Origin: Pseudomonas sp. S35
GTDB taxonomy: Bacteria > Pseudomonadota > Gammaproteobacteria > Pseudomonadales > Pseudomonadaceae
Length of the DNA stretch: 64,000 nucleotides
Reading direction: 5' to 3'
NCBI RefSeq assembly: GCF_009866765.1
Contig: NZ_CP019431.1
Location: forward strand, 5,270,001-5,334,000
Each line of letters begins with the position of its first letter. The first letter of the stretch is position 1. Made by a program: the position numbers and the translations under genes. This document shows, one piece after another, positions 9,783 to 17,869 of this stretch. Below the pieces are notes generated by a model, which saw only the letters and a program-made list of their open reading frames with translations, had not been told where the DNA came from and did not search any database.

Positions 9783-10790
9783 TTACCAGGCCACGCCGAA
9801 CCCGGCGGTGTAGCGGGTCTTGCTCAAACTGCTCTCGGAGTCGCCGCTGATAATGTCGCGCTCGGCCTTGAGGTTGAGGGACGCCCACTCGGTGACTTTG
9901 TAACGCAGGCCCATTTCTGCATCGAGGGAGTAATCGACTGGCCCGTCGATGGGCCGGCCCAGTTCGCCATTGGTGAAGAACTCGACCGTCTTACCGACTA
10001 GGTAGCGGTTGTAATTCCACTTCATGGCCACCGAGTAGAAGTTGTCTTTGCCGCCCTCGGCATATTCATAGTCGGTGCGATTGACCAGCGAGCCGAGGGA
10101 GAATGCCCCCAGTTCGTCGTCCCAGAACTGATAGCCCGGGCCAGTACCGACCGTGCGTTGTCGGGCCAGGTCTTCAACCTTGTCGCGCTTGTAGGTTAAA
10201 CGGCCCTGCCAGAACCAGTGTTCGGTGAGGAAACGGTCCAGGTCGTACTCCAAGGCCCAGTTGTCGGTGGTGGTCACGTCGTCCTGGAACTCGCGGTTGT
10301 ACTCGCCTTGGCCGGTATGGCGCCACTGGCCATGGCGCGCGGTGGTCTTGAAGTCGATGTCGTAGTCGTTGGTATCGTTCTCGGCACGCTTGTAGTCCAG
10401 CGCCAGGTCGACGTTGCCCTTCCACACCAGGTCTTCGATCACAGGCTTGGGCTTGATGATCTGCTGGATGCTGGCCAGCTCGACCGTCTTGGGCGCCTCG
10501 CCATTGGCCAACACCACCTTGCCATCGTCCGCGGCCTGCAGGGACTTGGCCTTCTCGCCGGTGTAGGCGTCCTGCTTGACCAGCAGCTCCTGGTCACTTT
10601 CCAAGGTCTTGACCTGTTTCCAGTCCACCGGGATGGCGCCTGCATAGTCCGTCTGGATCAGCAATTTGCCCCCGTCGAAGACCTTGATCTTGCCGGTCAG
10701 GCGGTCACCGTTTTTCAACCAGACTGTGTCGGCGAGCAAGGGCGTGGAGGCACTGAGGACAGCGAGGCACAGCAGGGTTCTGGACAACAT
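9783..10790 (-). CDS. DUF481 family outer-membrane protein (YdiY-like)
   Basis: 335 residues with a cleavable signal peptide (about 1-20, cutting after LLA). A short N-terminal domain begins DTVWLKNGDRLTGKI, and a C-terminal DUF481 beta-barrel follows (from about residue 120) with alternating aromatic strands and the terminal sequence TRYTAGFGVAW, ending in an aromatic residue as outer-membrane barrels do. Similar proteins are called salt-induced outer-membrane proteins. The substrate or role is unknown. It is divergent from the next gene across a 109-base AT-rich gap. Confidence 0.85.
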   Translation of the reverse strand: MLSRTLLCLAVLSASTPLLADTVWLKNGDRLTGKIKVFDGGKLLIQTDYAGAIPVDWKQVKTLESDQELLVKQDAYTGEKAKSLQAADDGKVVLANGEAPKTVELASIQQIIKPKPVIEDLVWKGNVDLALDYKRAENDTNDYDIDFKTTARHGQWRHTGQGEYNREFQDDVTTTDNWALEYDLDRFLTEHWFWQGRLTYKRDKVEDLARQRTVGTGPGYQFWDDELGAFSLGSLVNRTDYEYAEGGKDNFYSVAMKWNYNRYLVGKTVEFFTNGELGRPIDGPVDYSLDAEMGLRYKVTEWASLNLKAERDIISGDSESSLSKTRYTAGFGVAW

Positions 10791-10899
10791 AAGCGGATAG
10801 GGAGCTCAAGGTTGGCGAAAAGGGGCGATTATCGTGTTAGATAGCTAGGACTGACTCAAGGATTTATGTTGAGTTCAATTCTCATCGCCATGTTTACAG

Positions 10900-11298
10900 A
10901 TGTTTCTTACAGATATGCCGACGATTTCAACGGATAGCCCTCCAGTGACCCCATCTGCCGACTCCCCGCAAAGCCCTGCCCAGATGCGCCGTACCGCGTT
11001 GTACCTGACATTGGCACAAGTCCCCGCCGGCTGCGTGGTGAGCTACGGCGAACTGGCGCAACTGGCCGGGCTGGGACGCGCCGCCCGCTGGGTGGGACGC
11101 ACCCTGAGCCAACTGCCCGAGGGCACCACGTTGCCCTGGCACCGCGTGTTGGGCGCCGGCGGTCGGATAAGTCTGCCGGAGGGCAGCGCTTCGGGGGACG
11201 AGCAGCGCGCGCGGTTGCGCGAAGAGGGCGTTAGTGTGCGCAACAATCGCGTGGATATTCAGCGCCATGGCTGGCGCCCGGTAGAGCACAGCGGTTAG
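10900..11298 (+). CDS. Alkyltransferase-like (ATL) DNA-binding protein
   Basis: 132 residues of the MGMT C-terminal DNA-binding fold: helix-turn-helix VVSYGELAQLAGLGRAARWVG with the arginine finger, and GTTLPWHRVLGAGG. The reactive Cys of the PCHR motif is replaced by Trp (about W80), which defines ATL proteins. They flip and bind O6-alkylguanine and hand it to nucleotide excision repair rather than dealkylate it. The start is uncertain: ATGs at 10900, 10915 and 10984 are in frame and none has a clear ribosome-binding site; the first about 28 residues are low-complexity. Confidence 0.88.
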   Translation: MFLTDMPTISTDSPPVTPSADSPQSPAQMRRTALYLTLAQVPAGCVVSYGELAQLAGLGRAARWVGRTLSQLPEGTTLPWHRVLGAGGRISLPEGSASGDEQRARLREEGVSVRNNRVDIQRHGWRPVEHSG

Positions 11299-11341
11299 AG
11301 TGCGCGCTTTGTTTCCGCAAACCTGAGGCAGACTCCAGCCC

Positions 11342-12874
11342 ATGCCCCGTAAAACCTGGCGCGCCGCGCTCGCTGCCTATGCCAGCCCCTCGACGTTAGT
11401 ACTGTTGTTGCTTGGCTTTGCCGCCGGCCTGCCTTACATGTTGGTGTTCTCGACGCTTTCGGTGTGGCTGCGCGAGGCCGGTGTGGCCCGCGAGACCATC
11501 GGCTATGCGAGCCTGATCGGCCTGGCGTACGCCTTCAAATGGGTCTGGTCGCCGCTGCTCGACCAATGGCGCCTGCCGCTGCTCGGCAAACTCGGGCGGC
11601 GTCGTTCCTGGCTGGTACTGGCTCAGTCGCTGGTGATCCTTGGATTGATCGGCATGGGCTTTTGCGACCCGCAGAAACATCTGTCCTGGCTGATAGCCAT
11701 TGCCGTCGTCGTGGCCTTCGCTTCCGCCACACAGGACATCGCGGTCGACGCCTATCGCCTGGAAATCGCCGACGACAGCCGCCAGGCCGCACTCGCCGCC
11801 AGCTATATGTCCGGCTACCGCATCGCCGCGCTGCTGGCCACGGCGGGTGCCCTGTTCTTTGCCGAAGGCTTCGGCTCCACCGGTTTCAACTATAAGCACT
11901 CGGCCTGGACCGGCACCTATGTGCTGTTCGGCGTGCTGATGGTCCCGGCGCTGCTGACCACCCTGTTCATGCGCGAACCGAATGTGCCATTGCGCACCCA
12001 GTTGCAGGCCGGACGCTACAGCTTCATGCATCAACTGATGTCGGTGTTTGTGCTGATCGTGCTGCTGGTGTCCGTGCCCGCCATGTTCACTCAGCTGTAC
12101 AACACCGACTTCGGCAGCGTGGTGTTCCACGACACCAGCGTGTGGGACCTGCTGATGGAAGACCGCGCGTTCCTGCGCGCCATCCTCTATATCACCCTCA
12201 CCGCGCTGTGCCTCTCGACCATGGGCCGTCGCGGCCTGGCGCCGGTGCTGACACCGGTCAACGACTTTATCCTGCGCTACCGCTGGCAGGCCCTGCTGCT
12301 GCTGGGGCTGATCGCCACCTATCGCATGTCCGACACGGTGATGGGCGTGATGGCCAACGTGTTCTACATCGACCAGGGCTTTACCAAGGACCAGATTGCC
12401 GGGGTCAGCAAGATCTTCGGCCTGATCATGACCCTGCTCGGCGCCGGCATGGGCGGCCTGCTGATCGTGCGCTTCGGCATTCTGCCGATCCTGTTCATCG
12501 GCGGCGTGATGTCGGCTGGCACCAACCTGCTGTTCGTGATGCTCGCCGACAAGGGCCCGGACCTGCAGATGCTGATCTTCACCATCTCCCTGGACAACTT
12601 CAGCTCCGGCCTGGCCACCTCAGCATTTGTAGCCTACCTGTCGAGTCTCACCAACCTCAAGTTCTCCGCCACCCAATATGCGCTGCTCAGCTCGATCATG
12701 CTGTTGCTGCCACGCTTGATCGGCGGGTATTCGGGGGTGATGGTGGAGAAGTTCGGCTACCACAACTTCTTCCTGATCACCTGCATGCTGGGGGTGCCGA
12801 CGCTGGTGTTGATTGCGCTGCATTGGTATCAGGAGAATCGGCGGATTCGGTTGAATCCACCGGCAGAGGACTGA
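11342..12874 (+). CDS. ampG: AmpG-type muropeptide permease (MFS)
   Basis: 510 residues with 12 or more membrane helices. It is an inner-membrane MFS carrier that imports GlcNAc-anhydro-muropeptides for cell-wall recycling and AmpC signalling. AmpG hallmarks are [27 protein letters not shown] at the N-terminus, [15 protein letters not shown], and [13 protein letters not shown] in the middle. GAGGC precedes the ATG at moderate spacing. It follows the ATL gene by 43 bases and ends at a REP-pair repeat that may form its terminator. Confidence 0.9.
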   Translation: MPRKTWRAALAAYASPSTLVLLLLGFAAGLPYMLVFSTLSVWLREAGVARETIGYASLIGLAYAFKWVWSPLLDQWRLPLLGKLGRRRSWLVLAQSLVILGLIGMGFCDPQKHLSWLIAIAVVVAFASATQDIAVDAYRLEIADDSRQAALAASYMSGYRIAALLATAGALFFAEGFGSTGFNYKHSAWTGTYVLFGVLMVPALLTTLFMREPNVPLRTQLQAGRYSFMHQLMSVFVLIVLLVSVPAMFTQLYNTDFGSVVFHDTSVWDLLMEDRAFLRAILYITLTALCLSTMGRRGLAPVLTPVNDFILRYRWQALLLLGLIATYRMSDTVMGVMANVFYIDQGFTKDQIAGVSKIFGLIMTLLGAGMGGLLIVRFGILPILFIGGVMSAGTNLLFVMLADKGPDLQMLIFTISLDNFSSGLATSAFVAYLSSLTNLKFSATQYALLSSIMLLLPRLIGGYSGVMVEKFGYHNFFLITCMLGVPTLVLIALHWYQENRRIRLNPPAED

Positions 12875-12890
12875 CACCACCAGGTCAATC

Positions 12891-12976
12891 TGGGAGGAGC
12901 TTGCCCCCGATTGCAGAGTGTCAGTCAACTTATCTATGGCTGACACACAGCTATCGGGGCAAGCTCCTCCCACATT
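12891..12976. repeat. REPIN (pair of inverted REP sequences)
   Basis: GGGAGGAGCTTGCCCCCGAT at the left and its near-complement ATCGGGGCAAGCTCCTCCCA at the right are separated by about 45 bases. They form one long hairpin between ampG and proS. This is the P. fluorescens REP doublet arrangement. Confidence 0.88.
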
Positions 12977-13076
12977 AGCCCACATGTCCCTCTGCATTCT
13001 GATGCCTGTACTCCAGCAGTTTGCGCCCGTACAATCCCAAGTCATTTCAAGTCCAAGCAACCGACAACGGCCTACC

Positions 13077-14792
13077 ATGCGTACCAGTCAATATTTGCTC
13101 GCCACACAGAAAGAAACGCCTTCCGACGCGGTCGTGATCAGCCATCAGCTGATGCTGCGCGCCGGCATGATCCGCAAACTGGCCTCCGGCCTGTACACCT
13201 GGCTGCCCATGGGCTTGAAGGTGATGCGCAAGGTCGAAGCCATCGTTCGTGAAGAAATGAACGCCGCCGGCTCTCTCGAAGTGTTGATGCCGAGCACCCA
13301 ACCGGCTGAACTGTGGCAGGAATCCGGGCGCTGGGAAGAGTACGGCCCTGAGTTGCTGCGCTTCAAGGACCGTCATGGCCGCGATTTCTGCGCCGGCCCG
13401 ACCCACGAAGAAGTCATCACCGACCTGATGCGCAACGAGCTGAGCAGCTACAAGCAGCTGCCGCTGAACCTGTATCAGATCCAGACCAAATTCCGTGATG
13501 AAATCCGCCCACGCTTCGGTTTGATGCGCGGCCGCGAGTTCATCATGAAGGACTCCTATTCGTTCCACGCTGACCAGGCATCGCTGCAGGTCACCTACGA
13601 CCGCATGCACCAGGCCTACTGCAACGTGTTCACGCGCCTGGGCCTGAAGTTTCGCCCGGTTGAAGCGGACAACGGCTCCATCGGTGGCGCCGGCTCCCAC
13701 GAGTTCCACGTACTGGCCGAATCCGGCGAAGACGATATCGTGTTCAGCAACGTTTCCGATTACGCCGCGAACATCGAGAAAGCCGAAGCCGTGCCGCGTG
13801 AAACCTCGCGCCCAGCGCCAGCTGAAGAGCTGCGCCTGGTGGATACGCCAGAGACCAAGACCATCGCGGCCCTGGTGGAAAAATTCAATCTGCCGATTGA
13901 AAAGACCATCAAGACCCTGATCGTGCGCGCCGAGGAAGAAGGCAAGCTGATCGCCCTGGTGATCCGTGGCGACCACGAACTCAACGAAATCAAGGCGGCC
14001 CAGCAACCTGGCGTGGCCAGCCCGCTGGTCATGGCCACCGACGATGAACTGCGCAACGCCATTGGCGCCGGTGCCGGTTCCCTCGGCCCGCTGAACCTGC
14101 CGCTGCCGATCATCATCGACCGCTCGGTCGAACTGATGAGCGACTTCGGTATTGGCGCGAACATCGACGACAAGCACTACTTCGGCGTGAACTGGGAACG
14201 CGACCTGCCGGTTCCGACCGTGGCCGACCTGCGCAACGTCGTCGCCGGCGACCCAAGCCCGGATGGCAAGGGCACCCTGGAAATCAAGCGCGGCATTGAA
14301 GTTGGGCACATCTTCCAGCTGGGTAACAAGTACAGCAAGGCGATGAAGTGCGAAGTGCTGGGCGAGAACGGCAAGCCGATCACCCTGGAAATGGGTTGCT
14401 ACGGCATTGGCGTTTCCCGCGTCGTCGCGGCTGCCATCGAGCAGAACAACGACGAGAAAGGCATCATCTGGAGCGACACCCTGGCGCCGTTCCAGATCGC
14501 CCTGGTCCCACTGCGCTACGAAACCGAGCAAGTACGCGAAGCCACCGACAAACTGTATGCCGAACTGACGGCTGCTGGTTTTGAAGTGCTGCTCGATGAC
14601 CGGGACAAGAAAACCAGCCCGGGCATCAAGTTCGCCGACATGGAACTGATTGGCATCCCGCACCGGATCGTGGTCAGTGACCGCGGCCTGGCCGATGGCA
14701 ATCTGGAATACAAGAGCCGGACCGAAGCCGAAGCCCAACCGTTGCCGGTGGCCGACGTGCTGTCTTTCCTTCAGGCGCGTATTCGTCGCTGA
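13077..14792 (+). CDS. proS: Prolyl-tRNA synthetase
   Basis: 571 residues, the bacterial-type class II enzyme that charges tRNA-Pro. Motif 1 lies in the first 100 residues and motif 2 is [20 protein letters not shown]. The YbaK-like editing insertion (about 230-410, with [18 protein letters not shown]) deacylates Ala-tRNA-Pro. Motif 3 is [17 protein letters not shown], followed by the anticodon-binding domain ([20 protein letters not shown]). The ATG at 13077 matches the usual [15 protein letters not shown] start; an open extension upstream crosses the REPIN and is not coding. Confidence 0.98.
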   Translation: MRTSQYLLATQKETPSDAVVISHQLMLRAGMIRKLASGLYTWLPMGLKVMRKVEAIVREEMNAAGSLEVLMPSTQPAELWQESGRWEEYGPELLRFKDRHGRDFCAGPTHEEVITDLMRNELSSYKQLPLNLYQIQTKFRDEIRPRFGLMRGREFIMKDSYSFHADQASLQVTYDRMHQAYCNVFTRLGLKFRPVEADNGSIGGAGSHEFHVLAESGEDDIVFSNVSDYAANIEKAEAVPRETSRPAPAEELRLVDTPETKTIAALVEKFNLPIEKTIKTLIVRAEEEGKLIALVIRGDHELNEIKAAQQPGVASPLVMATDDELRNAIGAGAGSLGPLNLPLPIIIDRSVELMSDFGIGANIDDKHYFGVNWERDLPVPTVADLRNVVAGDPSPDGKGTLEIKRGIEVGHIFQLGNKYSKAMKCEVLGENGKPITLEMGCYGIGVSRVVAAAIEQNNDEKGIIWSDTLAPFQIALVPLRYETEQVREATDKLYAELTAAGFEVLLDDRDKKTSPGIKFADMELIGIPHRIVVSDRGLADGNLEYKSRTEAEAQPLPVADVLSFLQARIRR

Positions 14793-14812
14793 AAACCAGA
14801 TCAAGAGAAGTC

Positions 14813-15766
14813 ATGTTCAAGCGAAACACCAGAGCCCTGGGGGGCGCCGCCTTGTGCGGCGCCCTGCTGGTCAGCGGCTGCGCCAACCAAATGTCGCAAC
14901 GCAGTGAGCACGAGGAGCGGGTCGAGCGTAAGTTGCTCGACCACAGCCTGCAGATCGATGTAGGCGACCCCAAAGTGCTGGAACTGCCGCAACGCCGGGT
15001 TCGCATTCACGAGCAGAAGACCTTCGAGGTCACCGAATTCGAAGTCACCCGTCGTTACGACCGCTACACGCCCTATCAACCCTGGCGCAAACTCTATGAG
15101 CTGCCGCTGGGTGCGGTGGCGTTGGTGGCCGGCGCAGGCGCCAACGTGGCGAATATCTTCGCCCTCGGCAACCTGCCTACCAGCATGACCCACGACTGGC
15201 TGAGCTACGGCGTGGACGGCCTCAACCCGTTCATGAACGTGCAATCCCATGGCCGTGCGCAACAGAACCTCGCGGGCATCGATGAAGTCCAGCGTGACAA
15301 GCGCGTGGAGTATTCAAGCCTGCCGTGGAGCGAACGCCCGGTGCAGGTGACTGCCGGCAGAAAGACCCACGAGCTGACCACCGACCGTAACGGCGTCCTG
15401 CGCCTGAACCTGTTGGATAGCCCGTTCGCCGAACAGGACCTGAACCGCGTCACAACCTTGAAGATCAGCGTGGAAGATGGCCAGGACGACGTGCATTCGG
15501 ACTCGACCCTGGCAATCAGCAGCACCTTGCGCGGCAAGCTGCTGGAAGCCCACGGGCTGATCTACGACGACCTGGAAGACGACGAAGTGAGCCAGTGGGT
15601 GCACCGGGTCAAGCGTCTGTCGGAGCTGGGCCTGGAGGAAGAAGCCAGCGAACTGGAACAGAGCCTCATCGAACTGACCCGCAATGATCCGGAATTGCAG
15701 CAGGAGTTCCTGCAAGCGCTGACCAAGGATGCAGGGCGGCTGGTGGCAGACCCTGGAGCACGCTGA
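14813..15766 (+). CDS. Putative outer-membrane lipoprotein, function unknown
   Basis: 317 residues with a lipoprotein signal peptide: basic start MFKRNTR, hydrophobic core, and lipobox LVSGC (Cys at about residue 23). The mature part has a polar stretch rich in Glu/Arg, a Gly/Ala-rich hydrophobic patch (LPLGAVALVAGAGANVANIFALG) and a C-terminal acidic helix region (about 250-300). GAGAAG precedes the ATG. It starts 20 bases after proS, so it is probably co-transcribed. I do not recognise a characterised family. Confidence 0.8.
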   Translation: MFKRNTRALGGAALCGALLVSGCANQMSQRSEHEERVERKLLDHSLQIDVGDPKVLELPQRRVRIHEQKTFEVTEFEVTRRYDRYTPYQPWRKLYELPLGAVALVAGAGANVANIFALGNLPTSMTHDWLSYGVDGLNPFMNVQSHGRAQQNLAGIDEVQRDKRVEYSSLPWSERPVQVTAGRKTHELTTDRNGVLRLNLLDSPFAEQDLNRVTTLKISVEDGQDDVHSDSTLAISSTLRGKLLEAHGLIYDDLEDDEVSQWVHRVKRLSELGLEEEASELEQSLIELTRNDPELQQEFLQALTKDAGRLVADPGAR

Positions 15767-15788
15767 GCCTCAGGCCATGTGAAGATCC

Positions 15789-15822
15789 AAATGTGGGAGG
15801 GGCTTGTCCCCTCCTACATTTT
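15789..15822. repeat. Single REP hairpin between convergent genes
   Basis: AATGTGGGAGGGG and CCCCTCCTACATT pair around CTTGT. The palindrome sits between the convergent lipoprotein gene and dinB and could act as a weak bidirectional terminator. Confidence 0.8.
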
Positions 15823-15833
15823 GCTCCCGGTTT

Positions 15834-16892
15834 CTACCAGGAGAACTCCAGTTGTTCGTTGCCATTGCTCAAATCCAGCAATCGCACCCCAATCCCCAGC
15901 AACCGCACCGGTTTCCCACCGCGATTAAACGCCTGGGTCATCAGTTGTTGATAACTCTCCAGATCCCGCCCCGCCCCAGCCTGCTCCAAGGTCGTCTGGG
16001 TAAAGTCATGAAACTTCACCTTAACGAACGGCTTGCCTGCACGGTAACTGCTGTCGATGCGCGCCATGCGCCCCGCCAGGGTTTCCATCAGCTCAGGGAG
16101 CTTTGCCAGGCAGCTTGAGAGATCAGGCAGATCCGCGTCGTAGGTATTTTCCACGCTGATCGATTGCCGACGGTTGTCGTTTTGCACCAAACGGTCGTCG
16201 ATCCCACGCGCCAGACTCCAGAGTCGTTCGCCAAAACTGCCGAAGTCGCGCACCAGCGCCAGCTTGTTCCACTCGCGCAGTTGCAGGCAGTCTTCAATGC
16301 CCAGGCGCGCCAGTTTATCGGCAGTGACCTTGCCCACGCCGTGCAACTTGCTCACACGCAACTGCGAGACGAAGTCTTCGACCTGGTCCGGGGTGATCAC
16401 AAACAGGCCGTTGGGCTTTTTCCAGTCGCTGGCGATCTTGGCCAGGAATTTATTCGGGGCCACGCCGGCAGAGACGGTGATGTGTAACTGGTTGGAGACC
16501 CGCCTGCGAATGTCCTGGGCAATGCGCGTTGCACTGCCGCCAAAGTGCGGGCTGTCGGAGACGTCCAGGTAGGCTTCGTCCAAGGACAGCGGCTCGATGA
16601 GGTCGGTGTAGTCGCGAAAGATCGTCTGGATTTCCTTCGACGCGTCCTTATAAGCATCCATGCGCGGCTTGACGATGGTCAGGTCCGGACACAGCTTCAA
16701 GGCATGGCGTGACGACATCGCCGAACGCACGCCGTACGCCCGCGCTTCGTAGTTGCACGTCGCGATCACGCCTCTTCGATCTGCCGAGCCGCCCACGGCC
16801 AGCGGTTTTTGCGCCAGGCTCGGGTTATCGCGCATCTCGATAGCGGCGTAGAAGCAATCACAGTCGACGTGAATAATTTTGCGCTGCGTCAT
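15834..16892 (-). CDS. dinB: DNA polymerase IV (Y family)
   Basis: 352-residue translesion polymerase. It has the N-terminal catalytic motif IIHVDCDCFYAAIE (D10), D105/E106 in SLDEAYLDVS, the helix-hairpin-helix thumb (VSKLHGVGKVTADKLARLG) and the little-finger domain. It ends QLEFSW, which resembles a beta-clamp-binding peptide. No good Shine-Dalgarno precedes the ATG; the sequence before it is CCCCTCTATAT. A LexA-type site lies about 47 bases upstream, consistent with SOS induction. Confidence 0.96.
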   Translation of the reverse strand: MTQRKIIHVDCDCFYAAIEMRDNPSLAQKPLAVGGSADRRGVIATCNYEARAYGVRSAMSSRHALKLCPDLTIVKPRMDAYKDASKEIQTIFRDYTDLIEPLSLDEAYLDVSDSPHFGGSATRIAQDIRRRVSNQLHITVSAGVAPNKFLAKIASDWKKPNGLFVITPDQVEDFVSQLRVSKLHGVGKVTADKLARLGIEDCLQLREWNKLALVRDFGSFGERLWSLARGIDDRLVQNDNRRQSISVENTYDADLPDLSSCLAKLPELMETLAGRMARIDSSYRAGKPFVKVKFHDFTQTTLEQAGAGRDLESYQQLMTQAFNRGGKPVRLLGIGVRLLDLSNGNEQLEFSW

Positions 16893-16938
16893 ATATAGAG
16901 GGGTGAAATCCTACGGGTGGGCAGTATCGCACTCACCC

Positions 16939-16954
16939 CTGTATATAGCACCAG
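16939..16954 (-). promoter_or_regulatory. LexA (SOS) box upstream of dinB
   Basis: CTGTATATAGCACCAG fits the CTG-N10-CAG pattern with one mismatch to CTGT-N8-ACAG. It is placed about 47 bases from the dinB start, within the promoter range. Confidence 0.7.
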
Positions 16955-17130
16955 TAGTTTGAATCTTCCGTCTGAGCGGTAGGAAATTTCCCAGATGAAT
17001 TTATTTTTTCAATCGAAACCAGCCTCCCAATAGAGCCGAAACCCCTGGCCAGACTGGCCCGCGCTGCTCATACAAGCCTATGCCGAGAGCTAACCGATTG
17101 AACCACAAGCGCTTTTCTTTGATTCACAGG

Positions 17131-17158
17131 TTGACACACTCGCGATCCTCTGTAGAAT
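17131..17158 (+). promoter_or_regulatory. Sigma-70 promoter of first tRNA-fMet
   Basis: TTGACA, a 16-base spacer, TAGAAT; the tRNA begins 14 bases after the -10. The matching promoter of the second copy has the same hexamers and spacing. Confidence 0.88.
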
Positions 17159-17171
17159 GCCGACACACAGA

Positions 17172-17248
<77 letters not shown>

Positions 17249-17254
17249 AACATC

Positions 17255-17286
17255 AAAAAAGGCTACTCGAAAGAGTGGCCTTTTTT
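17255..17286 (+). terminator. Terminator of tRNA-fMet copy 1
   Basis: AAAAAAGGCTACTC, a GAAA loop, GAGTGGCCTTTTTT: the stem has one T-G wobble pair and ends in a six-T run, 6 bases after the CCA end. Confidence 0.92.
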
Positions 17287-17326
17287 GTGCGTGTCTGTTT
17301 TTCAAACTGAGATCGCGTGAACTTAG

Positions 17327-17384
17327 CTGCGGCCTGCTTCGCAGACCGGCGCGGGGCAAGCCCGCTCACCACAACAACCCCACT
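17327..17384. repeat. Dispersed repeat, GCGGGGCAAGCCCGCTCACC type
   Basis: GCGGCCTGCTTCGCAGACCGG then GCGGGGCAAGCCCGCTCACC. The complement of a close copy occurs at 63911-63956. It fills much of the gap between the two tRNA genes; nothing else is seen there. Confidence 0.7.
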
Positions 17385-17486
17385 CGCCACAACGAGTCCG
17401 CCAGCCACAAAAAGTGTTCTCAATCGAGAACTTAGGTCGCCTGGGCCGTTAATTCACACTTTTTTGACCCATCGGTTGATTAACGG

Positions 17487-17514
17487 TTGACACCTCGCCG
17501 CTTGGCTGTAGAAT
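17487..17514 (+). promoter_or_regulatory. Sigma-70 promoter of second tRNA-fMet
   Basis: TTGACA, a 16-base spacer, TAGAAT, 12 bases before the tRNA. Confidence 0.88.
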
Positions 17515-17526
17515 GCCGCCCACAGA

Positions 17527-17603
<77 letters not shown>

Positions 17604-17609
17604 AACATC

Positions 17610-17641
17610 AAAAAAGGCTACTCGAAAGAGTGGCCTTTTTT
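17610..17641 (+). terminator. Terminator of tRNA-fMet copy 2
   Basis: The same stem-loop and T-run as after copy 1. The 228 bases from here to mprF hold no recognised gene. Confidence 0.92.
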
Positions 17642-17869
17642 GTATCTGCAGAAAAAGTTCTTCTGAAACAATGGCATGGCATCTTTCATGAAACCGTACA
17701 CGGTTTATGGAGTCCATCTCATCGCACGCTATGCTTACTCCTCTACGACCAATGGCCGCTGTCGCCGCCCCCGGTGATCCGCGTTAATATTTGTAATTAT
17801 TTTGTCCATAGGGATTGGTAACTTGGCTGGATACCCCCATCCTGTCGCGCACAATCCACGAGGTGATTG

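Noticed and set aside
13047..14804. Long open frame antisense to proS
   Set aside because: Composition and lack of motifs mark it as a shadow of proS.
16939..16954. Possible IHF or phage operator in the dinB upstream palindrome
   Set aside because: The CTG-N10-CAG spacing and dinB context fit LexA better.
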